A stretch of DNA of 13,891 bases from DAOTXS01 sp034433515 (GTDB lineage Bacteria > Chloroflexota > Anaerolineae > UBA4142). Where the stretch lies: positions 1 through 13,891 of the forward strand of contig DAOUAL010000068.1 in NCBI GenBank assembly GCA_034433515.1, in the 5' to 3' direction. Below are positions 6,527-13,593 of this stretch, piece after piece (within the stretch, counting starts at the first letter, position 1; each line of letters begins with the position of its first letter). The notes below the pieces were generated by a model. It saw nothing but the letters and a program-made list of their open reading frames with translations. It made no database searches and was not told where the DNA came from. The position numbers and the translations under genes were made by a program.

Positions 6527-7369
6527 CTATTTTTCAATCGGTGCGCCGACCAGATTGCCCCATTCCGTCCACGAACCGTCATAGTTGCGCACGCGGGGAT
6601 AACCTAGCAGGTACTTGAGCACAAACCAGGTGTGGCTGGAGCGTTCGCCGATGCGGCAATAGGCGATCACATCCTTGTCGGGTGTGATGCCGTGTTGTTC
6701 GTACAACGCTTTCAACTCGTCGGCGGATTTGAAGGTGCCATCTTCACGGACGGCTTTTGCCCAAGGAATATTTTTGGCGCCGGGAATGTGCCCGCCGCGC
6801 AACGCACCTTCTTGCGGATAGCCCGGCATATGCAACAACTCGCCGCTGTACTCTTGCGGGGAACGCACATCCACCAAGGGATTACCCGTCGCCACGTGTT
6901 GCATCACTTGATCGCGAAACGCGCGAATCGTTTTATCGTCGCGGTCTTTGGCGATGTAATGGGTGCGCGGATAGTTGGGCACATCCTTGGACAGCGGACG
7001 ATTTTCTGCAATCCACTTTTGACGACCACCGTTCATCACCATACATTTTTCGTGTCCAAAGAGTTTGAACACCCAGAACGCATAGCATGCCCACCAATTG
7101 TTCTTGTCGCCGTAAAAGATCACGGTGGTATCATTGGCAATCCCGCGACTTGAGAGCAATTCTTCAAAGCCGCGCTTGGTGATATAATCGCGTACCAGTG
7201 GGTCTTGCAAATCCATGTGCCAATCTATCTTGACCGCGCCGGGAATATGACCGACTTCGTACAGCAGCACATCCTCATCTGATTCGACAATGCGGAGACC
7301 GGGATCGTGGAGATGTTGCGCGACCCATTCGGTCTCGACCAGCACATCAGGGTGGGCATAGTCTGTCAT
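6527..7369 (-). CDS. Thiosulfate sulfurtransferase (two-domain rhodanese)
   Basis: A 280-residue tandem rhodanese of the actinobacterial CysA/SseA type. The N-terminal domain (about 1-130) lacks the active-site Cys at the usual loop and reads FYGDKNNWWACYAFW. The C-terminal domain carries the catalytic loop CRIGERS with C238, and PLVDVRSPQEY/GHIPGAKNIPW match the rhodanese CH2 regions. The CRIGERSSHTWFVL segment is characteristic of thiosulfate rather than mercaptopyruvate sulfurtransferases. It moves sulfane sulfur from thiosulfate to thiol acceptors. Embedded between sufD and a scaffold gene, it may feed persulfide to Fe-S assembly, which is inference from location. A GGGGG-rich ribosome-binding site precedes the ATG, and the gap to sufD is 20 bases. 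Confidence 0.93.
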   Translation of the reverse strand: MTDYAHPDVLVETEWVAQHLHDPGLRIVESDEDVLLYEVGHIPGAVKIDWHMDLQDPLVRDYITKRGFEELLSSRGIANDTTVIFYGDKNNWWACYAFWVFKLFGHEKCMVMNGGRQKWIAENRPLSKDVPNYPRTHYIAKDRDDKTIRAFRDQVMQHVATGNPLVDVRSPQEYSGELLHMPGYPQEGALRGGHIPGAKNIPWAKAVREDGTFKSADELKALYEQHGITPDKDVIAYCRIGERSSHTWFVLKYLLGYPRVRNYDGSWTEWGNLVGAPIEK

Positions 7370-7389
7370 TCGGTAACCCCCTTTCTAAA

Positions 7390-8811
7390 TTACAAGCCAA
7401 TCTTGTTTTGAATCGCTTGTCCCAACTCCGTACGAATGGATTCGAGCGGAATCTTTTGCATCAACGGATCAAAGAATCCTTCCACAATCAACTTTTCGGC
7501 TTCGATCTTGGGGATGCCGCGTGCCATCAGATAAAAAATTTGGTCGGGGTCAATAGGACCCACGGTTGCCCCGTGCGTGCAACGCACATCGTTCGCTTCG
7601 ATTTCTAGTTCTGGGATTGAATCGGCGTGGGCTTGGGGACTGAGTAAGATATTCCGATTGGCTTGGTACGCGTCGGAGCGTTGCGCTTGCGGGTTCACCC
7701 GAATTAAACCACGAAACGCCGAGTACGCTTCGTCTTTCAAGGCACCTTTGTAGAGCAAATCGCTTGCCGTGTTGCCGATGATGTGATTCTGGAACGTGTG
7801 TTGATCGAAATGTTGTTGACCATCGCCGAAGAAAAAGCCAAGCAGGTTGGCGTTTGCCCCTTTGCCCAAAAACTTGCAATCCAAAAATGCTTTGGTCGTT
7901 TGACTGCCTAGAATGCCGTTGAGCCAGGTGAGCGAGGCATCGTGTTCCAGCAACGCCGTCTGCGAAGTAAAGTGCCACACGTTGCGTGCAAAATCTTGCA
8001 AGTGAAAATACTGCAAACTGCCGCCCGGCTTGACAATCAATTCCACCGCGCCATTCGAAAAGCGGCGCGCACGGTCTTCTTTGGACGCATAGTTTTCGAT
8101 GAGGGTAACCGCCGCGCCTTCTTCCACGATGACGAGCGTGTGGGTGAACATTGCCAGCCCCGGCGTATCAAAGTAGGTGAGTGATTGCAGCGGCAGGTCA
8201 ATGACGACGCCGCGCGGAACGTACAAGAATGTCCCCCCGCTAAAGAACGCACCGTGCAATGCCGCAAATTTCAAATCACCGATCGTGTCGCCGTACCCGC
8301 CACCCTCGTGTTTGCCGGTGGTTTGACTAGTAGAAGGTTTCGCGCTGGCGTAACGATTTTCGGTGTACGTTACCGCTTTGGTCATGAAATATTGCTTGAC
8401 CAAATCCGGGTGTTCACGGATGGCAGTATCCAGATCGCAAAAGATCACGCCGCGCTTTTTCAAAGCGCCGCCAAGTCGCGCATGCGCGCCGGTGGCATTG
8501 TATTGCACTAGCACACCACCCGCGTTTGCATCGTTGACGATTTGTTGGAATTTTGCCGGCAATGCGTCAAGTGCCGTCGCTTTTTCAGCCACGGCGAACG
8601 GAATCACGCCATCGAATTTCAAATCCTTGAGCGAGGTGCGTCGCCACAACTCGTCGTTGGGCGCGGGCATGGGCGTTTCTTCGTACAGATGCCACGCTTC
8701 CAAGCGGCGTGCGCGAACCCAGTCCGGCTCATTCTTGAGGCGCGATAACGTTTCCATCGCGTTTTTTGAAAATCCAGTTTCGATGTTCAAGGTGGCTACA
8801 TTGTTTGTCAT
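7390..8811 (-). CDS. sufD: Fe-S cluster assembly protein SufD
   Basis: SufD pairs with SufB and the SufC ATPase to form the SufBCD scaffold on which clusters are built in the cytosol. The protein has 473 residues from the chosen ATG. The N-terminal region includes EPDWVRARRLEAWHLYEETP, the middle is the beta-helix region (FLYVPRGVVIDLPLQ), and the C-terminus has RCTHGATVGPIDPDQIFYL. H413 in that motif corresponds to the SufD histidine (E. coli H360) that ligates the nascent cluster with SufB. An upstream in-frame TTG (8838) would overlap the sufB stop. I prefer ATG 8811, which has GGAG 11 bases upstream. Confidence 0.95.
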   Translation of the reverse strand: MTNNVATLNIETGFSKNAMETLSRLKNEPDWVRARRLEAWHLYEETPMPAPNDELWRRTSLKDLKFDGVIPFAVAEKATALDALPAKFQQIVNDANAGGVLVQYNATGAHARLGGALKKRGVIFCDLDTAIREHPDLVKQYFMTKAVTYTENRYASAKPSTSQTTGKHEGGGYGDTIGDLKFAALHGAFFSGGTFLYVPRGVVIDLPLQSLTYFDTPGLAMFTHTLVIVEEGAAVTLIENYASKEDRARRFSNGAVELIVKPGGSLQYFHLQDFARNVWHFTSQTALLEHDASLTWLNGILGSQTTKAFLDCKFLGKGANANLLGFFFGDGQQHFDQHTFQNHIIGNTASDLLYKGALKDEAYSAFRGLIRVNPQAQRSDAYQANRNILLSPQAHADSIPELEIEANDVRCTHGATVGPIDPDQIFYLMARGIPKIEAEKLIVEGFFDPLMQKIPLESIRTELGQAIQNKIGL

Positions 8812-8830
8812 TTTCGAGGTTGCTCCAATC

Positions 8831-10255
8831 CTATCCAACTGAACCTTCCATCTGCAATTGAATCAACCGATTCATTTCAACCGCGAATTCCATTGGCAAT
8901 TCCTTGACGATGGGTTCGATGAAACCGCTGACGATCATCGTGGAGGCTTCGGCTTCGCTCAGCCCGCGCGACATCAAATAGAATAGTTGCTCTTCGCCGA
9001 TTTTGGACACGCTCGCTTCGTGCCCGATTTGCACATTGTCTTCATCCACTTCGATGTACGGGTACGTATCCGAGCGCGATTCTTCATCGAGCAAGAGCGC
9101 GTCGCAACGCACATTCGATTTCACGCCTTCGCAGCCCGGGTACACTTTGAGCAAGCCGCGATACGAGGTGCGCCCCCCATCCTTGCTGATGGACTTGGAG
9201 GTAACGAGTGACGACGTGTACGGTGCGGCGTGAACAACTTTGCCGCCGGCATCTTGATGCTGACCTTTGCTGGCAAACGCGACGGACAAAATTTCGCCGT
9301 GCGCGCCCTTGCCCATCATATACACCGCCGGATATTTCATGGTTGTCTTGGAACCTAAGTTACAATCTACCCACTCCATCGTTGCATCTTCGTACGCGAC
9401 GGCGCGCTTGGTCACCAAGTTGTACACGTTGGACGACCAGTTTTGAATCGTCGTGTAGCGCACACGCGCCCCTTTGTTAACGATGATCTCCACCACCGCA
9501 CTGTGCAACGAATCGCTGGAATATATCGGTGCGGTGCATCCTTCGACGTAATGCACGTACGATCCTTCGTCCGCGATGATGAGCGTGCGCTCGAACTGTC
9601 CCATATTGCGTGCGTTGATGCGAAAGTACGCTTGCAGAGGCATCTCGACGTGGACGCCCGGCGGCACGTAGATAAACGAGCCACCCGACCACACCGCGCT
9701 GTTCAACGAAGCGAACTTGTTATCCGCCGGCGGAATCACCGTGCCAAAATATTTTTTGACCAAATCCGGATGCTCGGCGAGGGCTTGATCCATCCCCAGG
9801 AAAATCACACCTTGCTTTTTCAGATTTTCTTGAATGTTGTGATAGACCACTTCGGACTCGTATTGCGCACCCACGCCCGCCAAGAATTTCTTTTCCGCTT
9901 CTGGGATGCCCAAGCGATCGAACGTACGCTTGATGTCTTCCGGCACCTCTTCCCACGAGCGTTCGGTTTTATCGGTGGCACGGACGAAATAATAAATGTC
10001 GTCAAAGTTAATGTCGTTGAGGTTGGCGCCCCATTGCGGCAGCGGCTTTTTCAGGAATAGATCGAGCGCGCGCAAACGGAATTGCCGCATCCATTCCGGC
10101 TCGTTCTTCATCCACGAAATTTCTTCGACGATTTCGCGGCTCAACCCTTTTCGGGCTTTAAAGACATATTTTTCCGGATCGTAAAATCCATATTTTTCTT
10201 TATAGACGGAACTCGACGCACCAATATCAAAGATCGAATTATTCGTTTCGTTCAT
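8831..10255 (-). CDS. sufB: Fe-S cluster assembly protein SufB
   Basis: The core scaffold subunit, 474 residues from the chosen start. The C-terminal key residues C384 (RCDALLL), H412 and E413 (IGHEASVSKIGEEQLFYL) keep exactly the spacing of E. coli SufB C405, H433 and E434, so cluster binding should be intact. The beta-helix section shows WSGGSFIYVPPGVHVEMPLQ and the family motif YVEGCTAP. The frame is open to 10309, but ATG 10255 has an excellent ribosome-binding site (GGGAGGA, six bases away) and begins a plausible N-terminus (MNETNNSIFD). The stop lies 19 bases before the sufD ATG, so the two are surely co-translated in the same operon. Confidence 0.97.
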   Translation of the reverse strand: MNETNNSIFDIGASSSVYKEKYGFYDPEKYVFKARKGLSREIVEEISWMKNEPEWMRQFRLRALDLFLKKPLPQWGANLNDINFDDIYYFVRATDKTERSWEEVPEDIKRTFDRLGIPEAEKKFLAGVGAQYESEVVYHNIQENLKKQGVIFLGMDQALAEHPDLVKKYFGTVIPPADNKFASLNSAVWSGGSFIYVPPGVHVEMPLQAYFRINARNMGQFERTLIIADEGSYVHYVEGCTAPIYSSDSLHSAVVEIIVNKGARVRYTTIQNWSSNVYNLVTKRAVAYEDATMEWVDCNLGSKTTMKYPAVYMMGKGAHGEILSVAFASKGQHQDAGGKVVHAAPYTSSLVTSKSISKDGGRTSYRGLLKVYPGCEGVKSNVRCDALLLDEESRSDTYPYIEVDEDNVQIGHEASVSKIGEEQLFYLMSRGLSEAEASTMIVSGFIEPIVKELPMEFAVEMNRLIQLQMEGSVG

Positions 10256-10270
10256 CTTGATTCCTCCCAA

Positions 10271-10296
10271 GTGTGGAGAGACCTCAATATCCACAC
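10271..10296 (-). promoter_or_regulatory. Inverted repeat between sufC and sufB
   Basis: GTGTGG and CCACAC (10291-10296 and 10271-10276 on the minus strand) can form a 6-bp stem with a 14-base loop, ending just before the sufB ribosome-binding site in a 57-base gap. There is no U-run. It may adjust the sufC:sufB ratio by processing or translation; weak evidence. Confidence 0.25.
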
Positions 10297-10312
10297 GTGC
10301 AATCCACAACGC

Positions 10313-11086
10313 TCACTTACCAGCGGTTTCTTTAAGCCAATCGTACCCTTTTTCTTCGAGTTGCAATGCTAACTCGGGTCCGCCCGAGATGGCAATCTGA
10401 CCATCCACCATCACGTGAATAAAGTGGGGTTTGATATAGTTCAAGATGCGTTGATAGTGGGTGATGAGCAGGACGCCCAGGTTGGGTCCCACCAGCGCGT
10501 TCACCCCTTCGGCGACGATGCGCAAAGCGTCAATGTCCAAGCCGGAATCGGTTTCGTCGAGGACGGCAAATTCCGGATTGAGCACTGCCATCTGCAAAAT
10601 CTCAACGCGTTTCTTTTCGCCGCCGCTGAACCCATCGTTCAAATAGCGCGTGGCAAAGGTATCGTCCAATTTCAAGAGTGCCATTTTCTCGCGCATCAGT
10701 GTGCGAAAGTCCGGGATGCTAATCGGTTTGGAATCGCCGTTCGAGCCGGTGGCTTTGCGACGCGCGTTGAGCGCGGTGCGCAAAAAGTTGGCAACCGTAA
10801 CGCCCGGAATCGCCATGGGATATTGGAACGCGAGAAAGATTCCTTTTTGCGCGCGTTCGTCGGGACCCCATTCCAAAATGCTCTCGCCTTTGTACAGAAT
10901 GTCACCCTGGGTAATTTGGTACTTGGGATGTCCGGCGAGCGCGTTGGCGAGTGTGGACTTGCCAGACCCGTTGGGTCCCATAATCGCGTGAACCTCGTTC
11001 TGGTTGAGGACGAGGTTGATGCCTTTCAAAATTTCTTTACCTTCCACCGAAACGTGGAGATCGCGGATTTCAAGATGAGCAGCCAT
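10313..11086 (-). CDS. sufC: SUF-system ABC-type ATPase SufC
   Basis: A soluble ABC ATPase of 257 residues that binds SufB and SufD and drives their rearrangement during cluster assembly. Walker A GPNGSGKS at 37-44, Q-loop Q88, signature FSGGEKKR at 153-160, Walker B FAVLDETDSGLDID with D177/E178 and the switch histidine H210 (LLITHYQRIL) are all intact. It has no membrane partner, as expected for SufC. It opens the sufC-sufB-sufD-sulfurtransferase-scaffold-ferredoxin unit. AAGGAGAG lies about 13 bases before the ATG, a little far, but the start MAAHLEIRDLHV matches the family. Confidence 0.97.
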   Translation of the reverse strand: MAAHLEIRDLHVSVEGKEILKGINLVLNQNEVHAIMGPNGSGKSTLANALAGHPKYQITQGDILYKGESILEWGPDERAQKGIFLAFQYPMAIPGVTVANFLRTALNARRKATGSNGDSKPISIPDFRTLMREKMALLKLDDTFATRYLNDGFSGGEKKRVEILQMAVLNPEFAVLDETDSGLDIDALRIVAEGVNALVGPNLGVLLITHYQRILNYIKPHFIHVMVDGQIAISGGPELALQLEEKGYDWLKETAGK

Positions 11087-11124
11087 GGACGTTCAATCTC
11101 TCCTTAAAGATTTGTAAATTGATA

Positions 11125-11137
11125 TCGAATGGTTCGA
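11125..11137. promoter_or_regulatory. Palindrome in the sufC leader
   Basis: TCGAA-TGG-TTCGA is a 5-bp inverted repeat with a three-base centre, about 20-30 bases downstream of the proposed suf transcription start. A repressor bound here would block transcription. It does not match the cyanobacterial SufR or IscR sites I know, and no Rrf2 or SufR gene lies in the window. Confidence 0.3.
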
Positions 11138-11161
11138 GCGCAGCGCACACGCACTTTGCAT

Positions 11162-11190
11162 ATCTTAAACCAAGACTATTCTATTGGCAA
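11162..11190 (-). promoter_or_regulatory. Promoter of the sufCBD unit
   Basis: On the minus strand TTGCCA (11185-11190, five of six consensus bases) is separated by 17 bases from TAAGAT (11162-11167, four of six). A start near 11155 gives a leader of about 70 bases. The modest -10 may mean an activator or alternative control. Confidence 0.5.
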
Positions 11191-11253
11191 ACTGTAAAGA
11201 GGATATAAGAAAGGCGAAAGGTGGGTAAATAAAGGGTTAAAAGTAACGGTGCG

Positions 11254-11277
11254 TTTGGATGGATGGAGCCATCCAAA
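11254..11277. promoter_or_regulatory. Perfect palindrome in the divergent suf/hypothetical intergenic region
   Basis: TTTGGATGG (11254-11262) and CCATCCAAA (11269-11277) form a 9-bp perfect inverted repeat with a six-base centre, located 28 bases upstream of the plus-strand -35 box and between the two divergent promoters. It could be an operator. Neither strand has a T-run directly after it, so a terminator is unlikely. Confidence 0.45.
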
Positions 11278-11305
11278 GGGGAGGGATGATTGGTTTTGCA
11301 AAAAA

Positions 11306-11334
11306 TTGACAGACGGAAAATCGGAGGGTAGAAT
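11306..11334 (+). promoter_or_regulatory. Strong sigma-70-type promoter of the plus-strand gene
   Basis: A perfect TTGACA (11306-11311), a 17-base spacer and TAGAAT (11329-11334). Transcription would begin about 10 bases before the ATG, with the ribosome-binding site AGAGGA in the very short leader. Confidence 0.85.
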
Positions 11335-11351
11335 ATCTGAAGAGGAATCCG

Positions 11352-11867
11352 ATGCTTGAAGAGCCGGTTGCCTATCAAGTCGTCATCCTGACGCCATCCC
11401 ATTCAATCGCGGGCACATTGTTGTTCCGCGATCAGCGCCTCTCCGATTTTTTGAATGATCGTCGTGACACCGTGATTAGTTTGCGCGACGTGACCGTATC
11501 GCGGCTGGATGAGCCGGGCAAAGTGTTGCAGAAACATCCTGCCGCGGTGGTGCCCAAATCGCACGCGATTATTGCCTTTGAGCCACCGCAGACCGCCATT
11601 CCGCCTGCTAAACGCTTTTACGGCTATGTTAAAAAAGAAGCGCACGAGGTGTTCCTCATCGCCGAAGGCATGGAGGTGCGCGGCACGTTGCATACCGTCG
11701 GTAGTCTTGATTTGCGGCGTGCTTTGGTGATGCCCGATCAAATGTTTTTGCCGATCACCAAAGCGGTGGTGTCGCTCTTGAACAACAAGTACATCATCGA
11801 ACAAGAAGCCATTATGGTGAATGCGACGCGCATTCAATACATTGGCAAAGTGATGAGCAAAACTTGA
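11352..11867 (+). CDS. Conserved-looking hypothetical protein with two similar halves
   Basis: 171 residues, soluble, no signal peptide or membrane segment. I do not recognise it with certainty; it may belong to a small DUF found in Chloroflexota (DUF6812 comes to mind, unverified). It appears to be an internal duplication. Residues about 9-53 (VVILTPSHSIAGTLLFR and following) align with about 97-143 (VFLIAEGMEVRGTLHTV and following), sharing GTL, the leucines of a short amphipathic stretch, and a V-x-x-L ending. The predicted content is mostly beta strands. The start is fixed by AGAGGA five bases upstream and a near-perfect promoter. It is transcribed divergently from sufC and converges on pdxT, with its own terminator. 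It may be expressed strongly, judging from the promoter. Function is unknown; nucleic-acid or ligand binding would be guesses. Confidence 0.85.
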   Translation: MLEEPVAYQVVILTPSHSIAGTLLFRDQRLSDFLNDRRDTVISLRDVTVSRLDEPGKVLQKHPAAVVPKSHAIIAFEPPQTAIPPAKRFYGYVKKEAHEVFLIAEGMEVRGTLHTVGSLDLRRALVMPDQMFLPITKAVVSLLNNKYIIEQEAIMVNATRIQYIGKVMSKT

Positions 11868-11887
11868 TTGCTCGTACAACGACCCCT

Positions 11888-11922
11888 ATCGGCACAGGCG
11901 CAGAATCCTGTGCCGATTCTTA
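11888..11922 (+). terminator. Terminator of the plus-strand gene
   Basis: An 11-bp perfect stem (11888-11898 with 11907-11917, core GGCACAGG/CCTGTGCC) with an eight-base loop is followed by TCTTATTGTCGTT on the plus strand. The minus side lacks a T-run, so it mainly serves the plus-strand gene. No separate clear terminator was seen after pdxT. Confidence 0.8.
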
Positions 11923-11955
11923 TTGTCGTTATGACGCGCTTACAGCCAGCGTACT

Positions 11956-12537
11956 TTACGCCCGGGGTTTCTTGAGTCGGTTGATAAAATACTGATGCAC
12001 ACGCAGATCGTTGGTCAGTTCCGGGTGAAACGACGTGGCAAGCAAATTGCCTTGCTGTGCCGCCACAATCGTGCCATCCTCCAAGCGTGCCAACACCTCT
12101 ACGCCTTCGCCTACGTGTTCGATCAGCGGCGCGCGAATAAAAATAGCGTGGAAAGGTGCGCGCGGCTCCAACACCGGCATCTCTAGATCGGTCTCAAAAC
12201 TATCTACTTGCCTACCGAACGCATTTCGTTTGACCCGCACATCCATCACGCCTAGCACCGGTTGTTTGCGTCCCACATCCTTGGCGAGAAAAATCATTCC
12301 GGCGCACGTGCCCCAGACCGGCTTGCCCGTCTGGCAAAACGCGCGCAATGGCTCGATCAAGTTGAACTCGTTAGCAAGTTTGCCAAACGTGGTGCTCTCC
12401 CCGCCGGGAATAATCAACCCATCGAGGTCAGCCAGTTGTGCCGGCTTGCGAACCTCGATGGCTTCTACCCCTAACGATTTCAGTTTTTGAATATGTTCGA
12501 TGAATGCGCCTTGCAGCGCGAGGACTCCGATTTTCAT
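11956..12537 (-). CDS. pdxT: Pyridoxal 5'-phosphate synthase glutaminase subunit PdxT
   Basis: The class I glutamine amidotransferase that releases ammonia from glutamine and passes it to PdxS. The 193-residue length is typical. The catalytic triad is visible: C78 in WGTCAGMI, H171 and E173 in SFHPELT. GGEST (45-49) forms the oxyanion region, and the N-terminus MKIGVLALQGAFIEH is the family start. The frame stays open upstream to 12657 inside pdxS, but ATG 12537 matches the family. No clear ribosome-binding site lies in the 25 bases after pdxS, so translation may depend on coupling to pdxS. Confidence 0.97.
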   Translation of the reverse strand: MKIGVLALQGAFIEHIQKLKSLGVEAIEVRKPAQLADLDGLIIPGGESTTFGKLANEFNLIEPLRAFCQTGKPVWGTCAGMIFLAKDVGRKQPVLGVMDVRVKRNAFGRQVDSFETDLEMPVLEPRAPFHAIFIRAPLIEHVGEGVEVLARLEDGTIVAAQQGNLLATSFHPELTNDLRVHQYFINRLKKPRA

Positions 12538-12562
12538 AATTATCGTCAAGGTTGGACTTACT

Positions 12563-13453
12563 CTACCATCCTCGCACGGCGAGTTGTTCTTTTTCCGGAA
12601 TCGCACGCGCTGCCAAGCCGGACATTGGCTCACCCAAACCACGCGAGACTCGTGCAATCACATCGGGATCGTTGTAATGTGTGGTTGCTTCCACGATGGC
12701 TTTGGCGCGTTTGGCGGGATTGCCGGACTTGAAGATGCCCGAACCCACAAACACACCGTCCATGCCCAATTGCATCATCAAGGCGGCGTCGGCGGGGGTG
12801 GCGATGCCGCCGGCGGCAAAGTTGACGACCGGCAAGCGACCCAGTTCGGCGGTTTCTTTCAACAATTCGTACGGCGCGCCCAACTCTTTGGCGACGTGCA
12901 TCAACTCATCGGGACGCATATTTTGAATGCGGCGAATTTCGCCAAGGACGGCGCGTGCGTGGCGCACGGCTTCCACCACGTCGCCGGTCCCGGCTTCGCC
13001 TTTGGTGCGAATCATTGCCGCGCCTTCCGCGATACGGCGCAACGCTTCGCCTAGATTGCGGCAACCGCAGACGAACGGTACTTTGAATGGATGTTTATCA
13101 ATATGATTTTCCTCGTCGGCGGGCGTGAGCACTTCACTTTCGTCAATATAATCCACGCCCAATGCTTCCAGCACTTGGGCTTCGACGAAATGACCAATGC
13201 GCACTTTAGCCATCACCGGAATCGTCACCGCGTTCATAATCTCGATGATTTTTTCCGGGTCAGCCATCCGGGCGACTCCGCCCTCACGCCGAATATCGGC
13301 GGGTACACGTTCCAATGCCATCACCGCGCACGCGCCAGCATCTTCGGCGATTTTGGCTTGTTCGGCGGTGGTTACATCCATAATCACGCCGCCCTTGAGC
13401 ATCTGCGCCAGCCCCACTTTGACTGCCCAGGTTCCGATTTGTTTCTCTGCCAT
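12563..13453 (-). CDS. pdxS: Pyridoxal 5'-phosphate synthase lyase subunit PdxS
   Basis: Makes PLP from ribose 5-phosphate, glyceraldehyde 3-phosphate and ammonia in the DXP-independent pathway; the active complex is a PdxS dodecamer with PdxT. The 296-residue (beta/alpha)8 barrel shows D26 (GGVIMDV), K83 (VMAKVRIGH), the Schiff-base lysine for ribose 5-phosphate, and K151 (IRTKGEAGTG), the second lysine that transfers intermediates. RREGGVARMADP and NFAAGGIATPADAALMMQLG (phosphate binding) are intact. GGAGGTG just upstream fixes the start. It follows a long structured leader with an internal terminator and is cotranscribed with pdxT. Confidence 0.98.
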   Translation of the reverse strand: MAEKQIGTWAVKVGLAQMLKGGVIMDVTTAEQAKIAEDAGACAVMALERVPADIRREGGVARMADPEKIIEIMNAVTIPVMAKVRIGHFVEAQVLEALGVDYIDESEVLTPADEENHIDKHPFKVPFVCGCRNLGEALRRIAEGAAMIRTKGEAGTGDVVEAVRHARAVLGEIRRIQNMRPDELMHVAKELGAPYELLKETAELGRLPVVNFAAGGIATPADAALMMQLGMDGVFVGSGIFKSGNPAKRAKAIVEATTHYNDPDVIARVSRGLGEPMSGLAARAIPEKEQLAVRGW

Positions 13454-13488
13454 CTCACACCTCCGTTTTGATTCGACCCTTGAACACG

Positions 13489-13517
13489 AAAAAATCGCGC
13501 CCTGGTTTTAGCGCGAT
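13489..13517 (-). terminator. Intrinsic terminator inside the pdxS leader (attenuator)
   Basis: On the minus strand ATCGCGC (13511-13517) pairs with GCGCGAT (13494-13500) around a ten-base loop, followed directly by a run of five Ts (13489-13493). It sits downstream of the pdxS promoter and about 35 bases upstream of the pdxS start. RNA from that promoter must pass it to reach the gene, the layout of transcription attenuation. The upstream gene already has its own terminator, so this one is not needed there. Confidence 0.8.
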
Positions 13518-13576
13518 GGCTCCGGGTTCGATCGCTGATGGAGTGCCGTTTGCCTGAGCCATTCGGCATCCACCAT
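13516..13576 (-). promoter_or_regulatory. Structured pdxS leader RNA, possible pseudoknot/riboswitch-like element
   Basis: Hairpin: 13564-13568 (TGCCG) pairs with 13544-13548 (CGGCA), and with two single-base bulges the helix extends outward to 13576/13538, about 11 pairs including one G.U. Its 15-base loop contains ATGGCTC (13556-13562), which is perfectly complementary to GAGCCAT at 13516-13522. That segment lies directly before, and overlaps by two bases, the 5' arm of the terminator. Loop-to-downstream pairing would make an H-type pseudoknot. The loop also contains CTCAGGCAAA, reminiscent of glycine riboswitches, but the rest of that consensus is absent. The ligand or trigger is unknown; PLP or a related metabolite is a guess from the gene. 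Confidence 0.5.
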
Positions 13577-13593
13577 TGTTTCTTTTGTCTGCG

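Noticed and set aside
8812..8838. TTG start extending sufD by nine residues
   Set aside because: It would overlap the sufB stop, and the ATG at 8811 has a usable ribosome-binding site.
11181..11402. Minus-strand open frame of 73 codons in the suf intergenic region
   Set aside because: It spans the two proposed promoters and the palindrome, overlaps the plus-strand gene, and its sequence has low protein character.
13549..13576. Glycine riboswitch suggested by CTCAGGCAAA in the pdxS leader
   Set aside because: The upstream GGAGAG element and the CCGAAGG-GCAA core are missing and only one short block matches, so this known class is not supported.
13454..13587. T-box leader upstream of pdxS
   Set aside because: No T-box sequence (GGGTGG-ACCGCG type) precedes the terminator, and pdxS is not an amino-acid or tRNA-synthetase gene.
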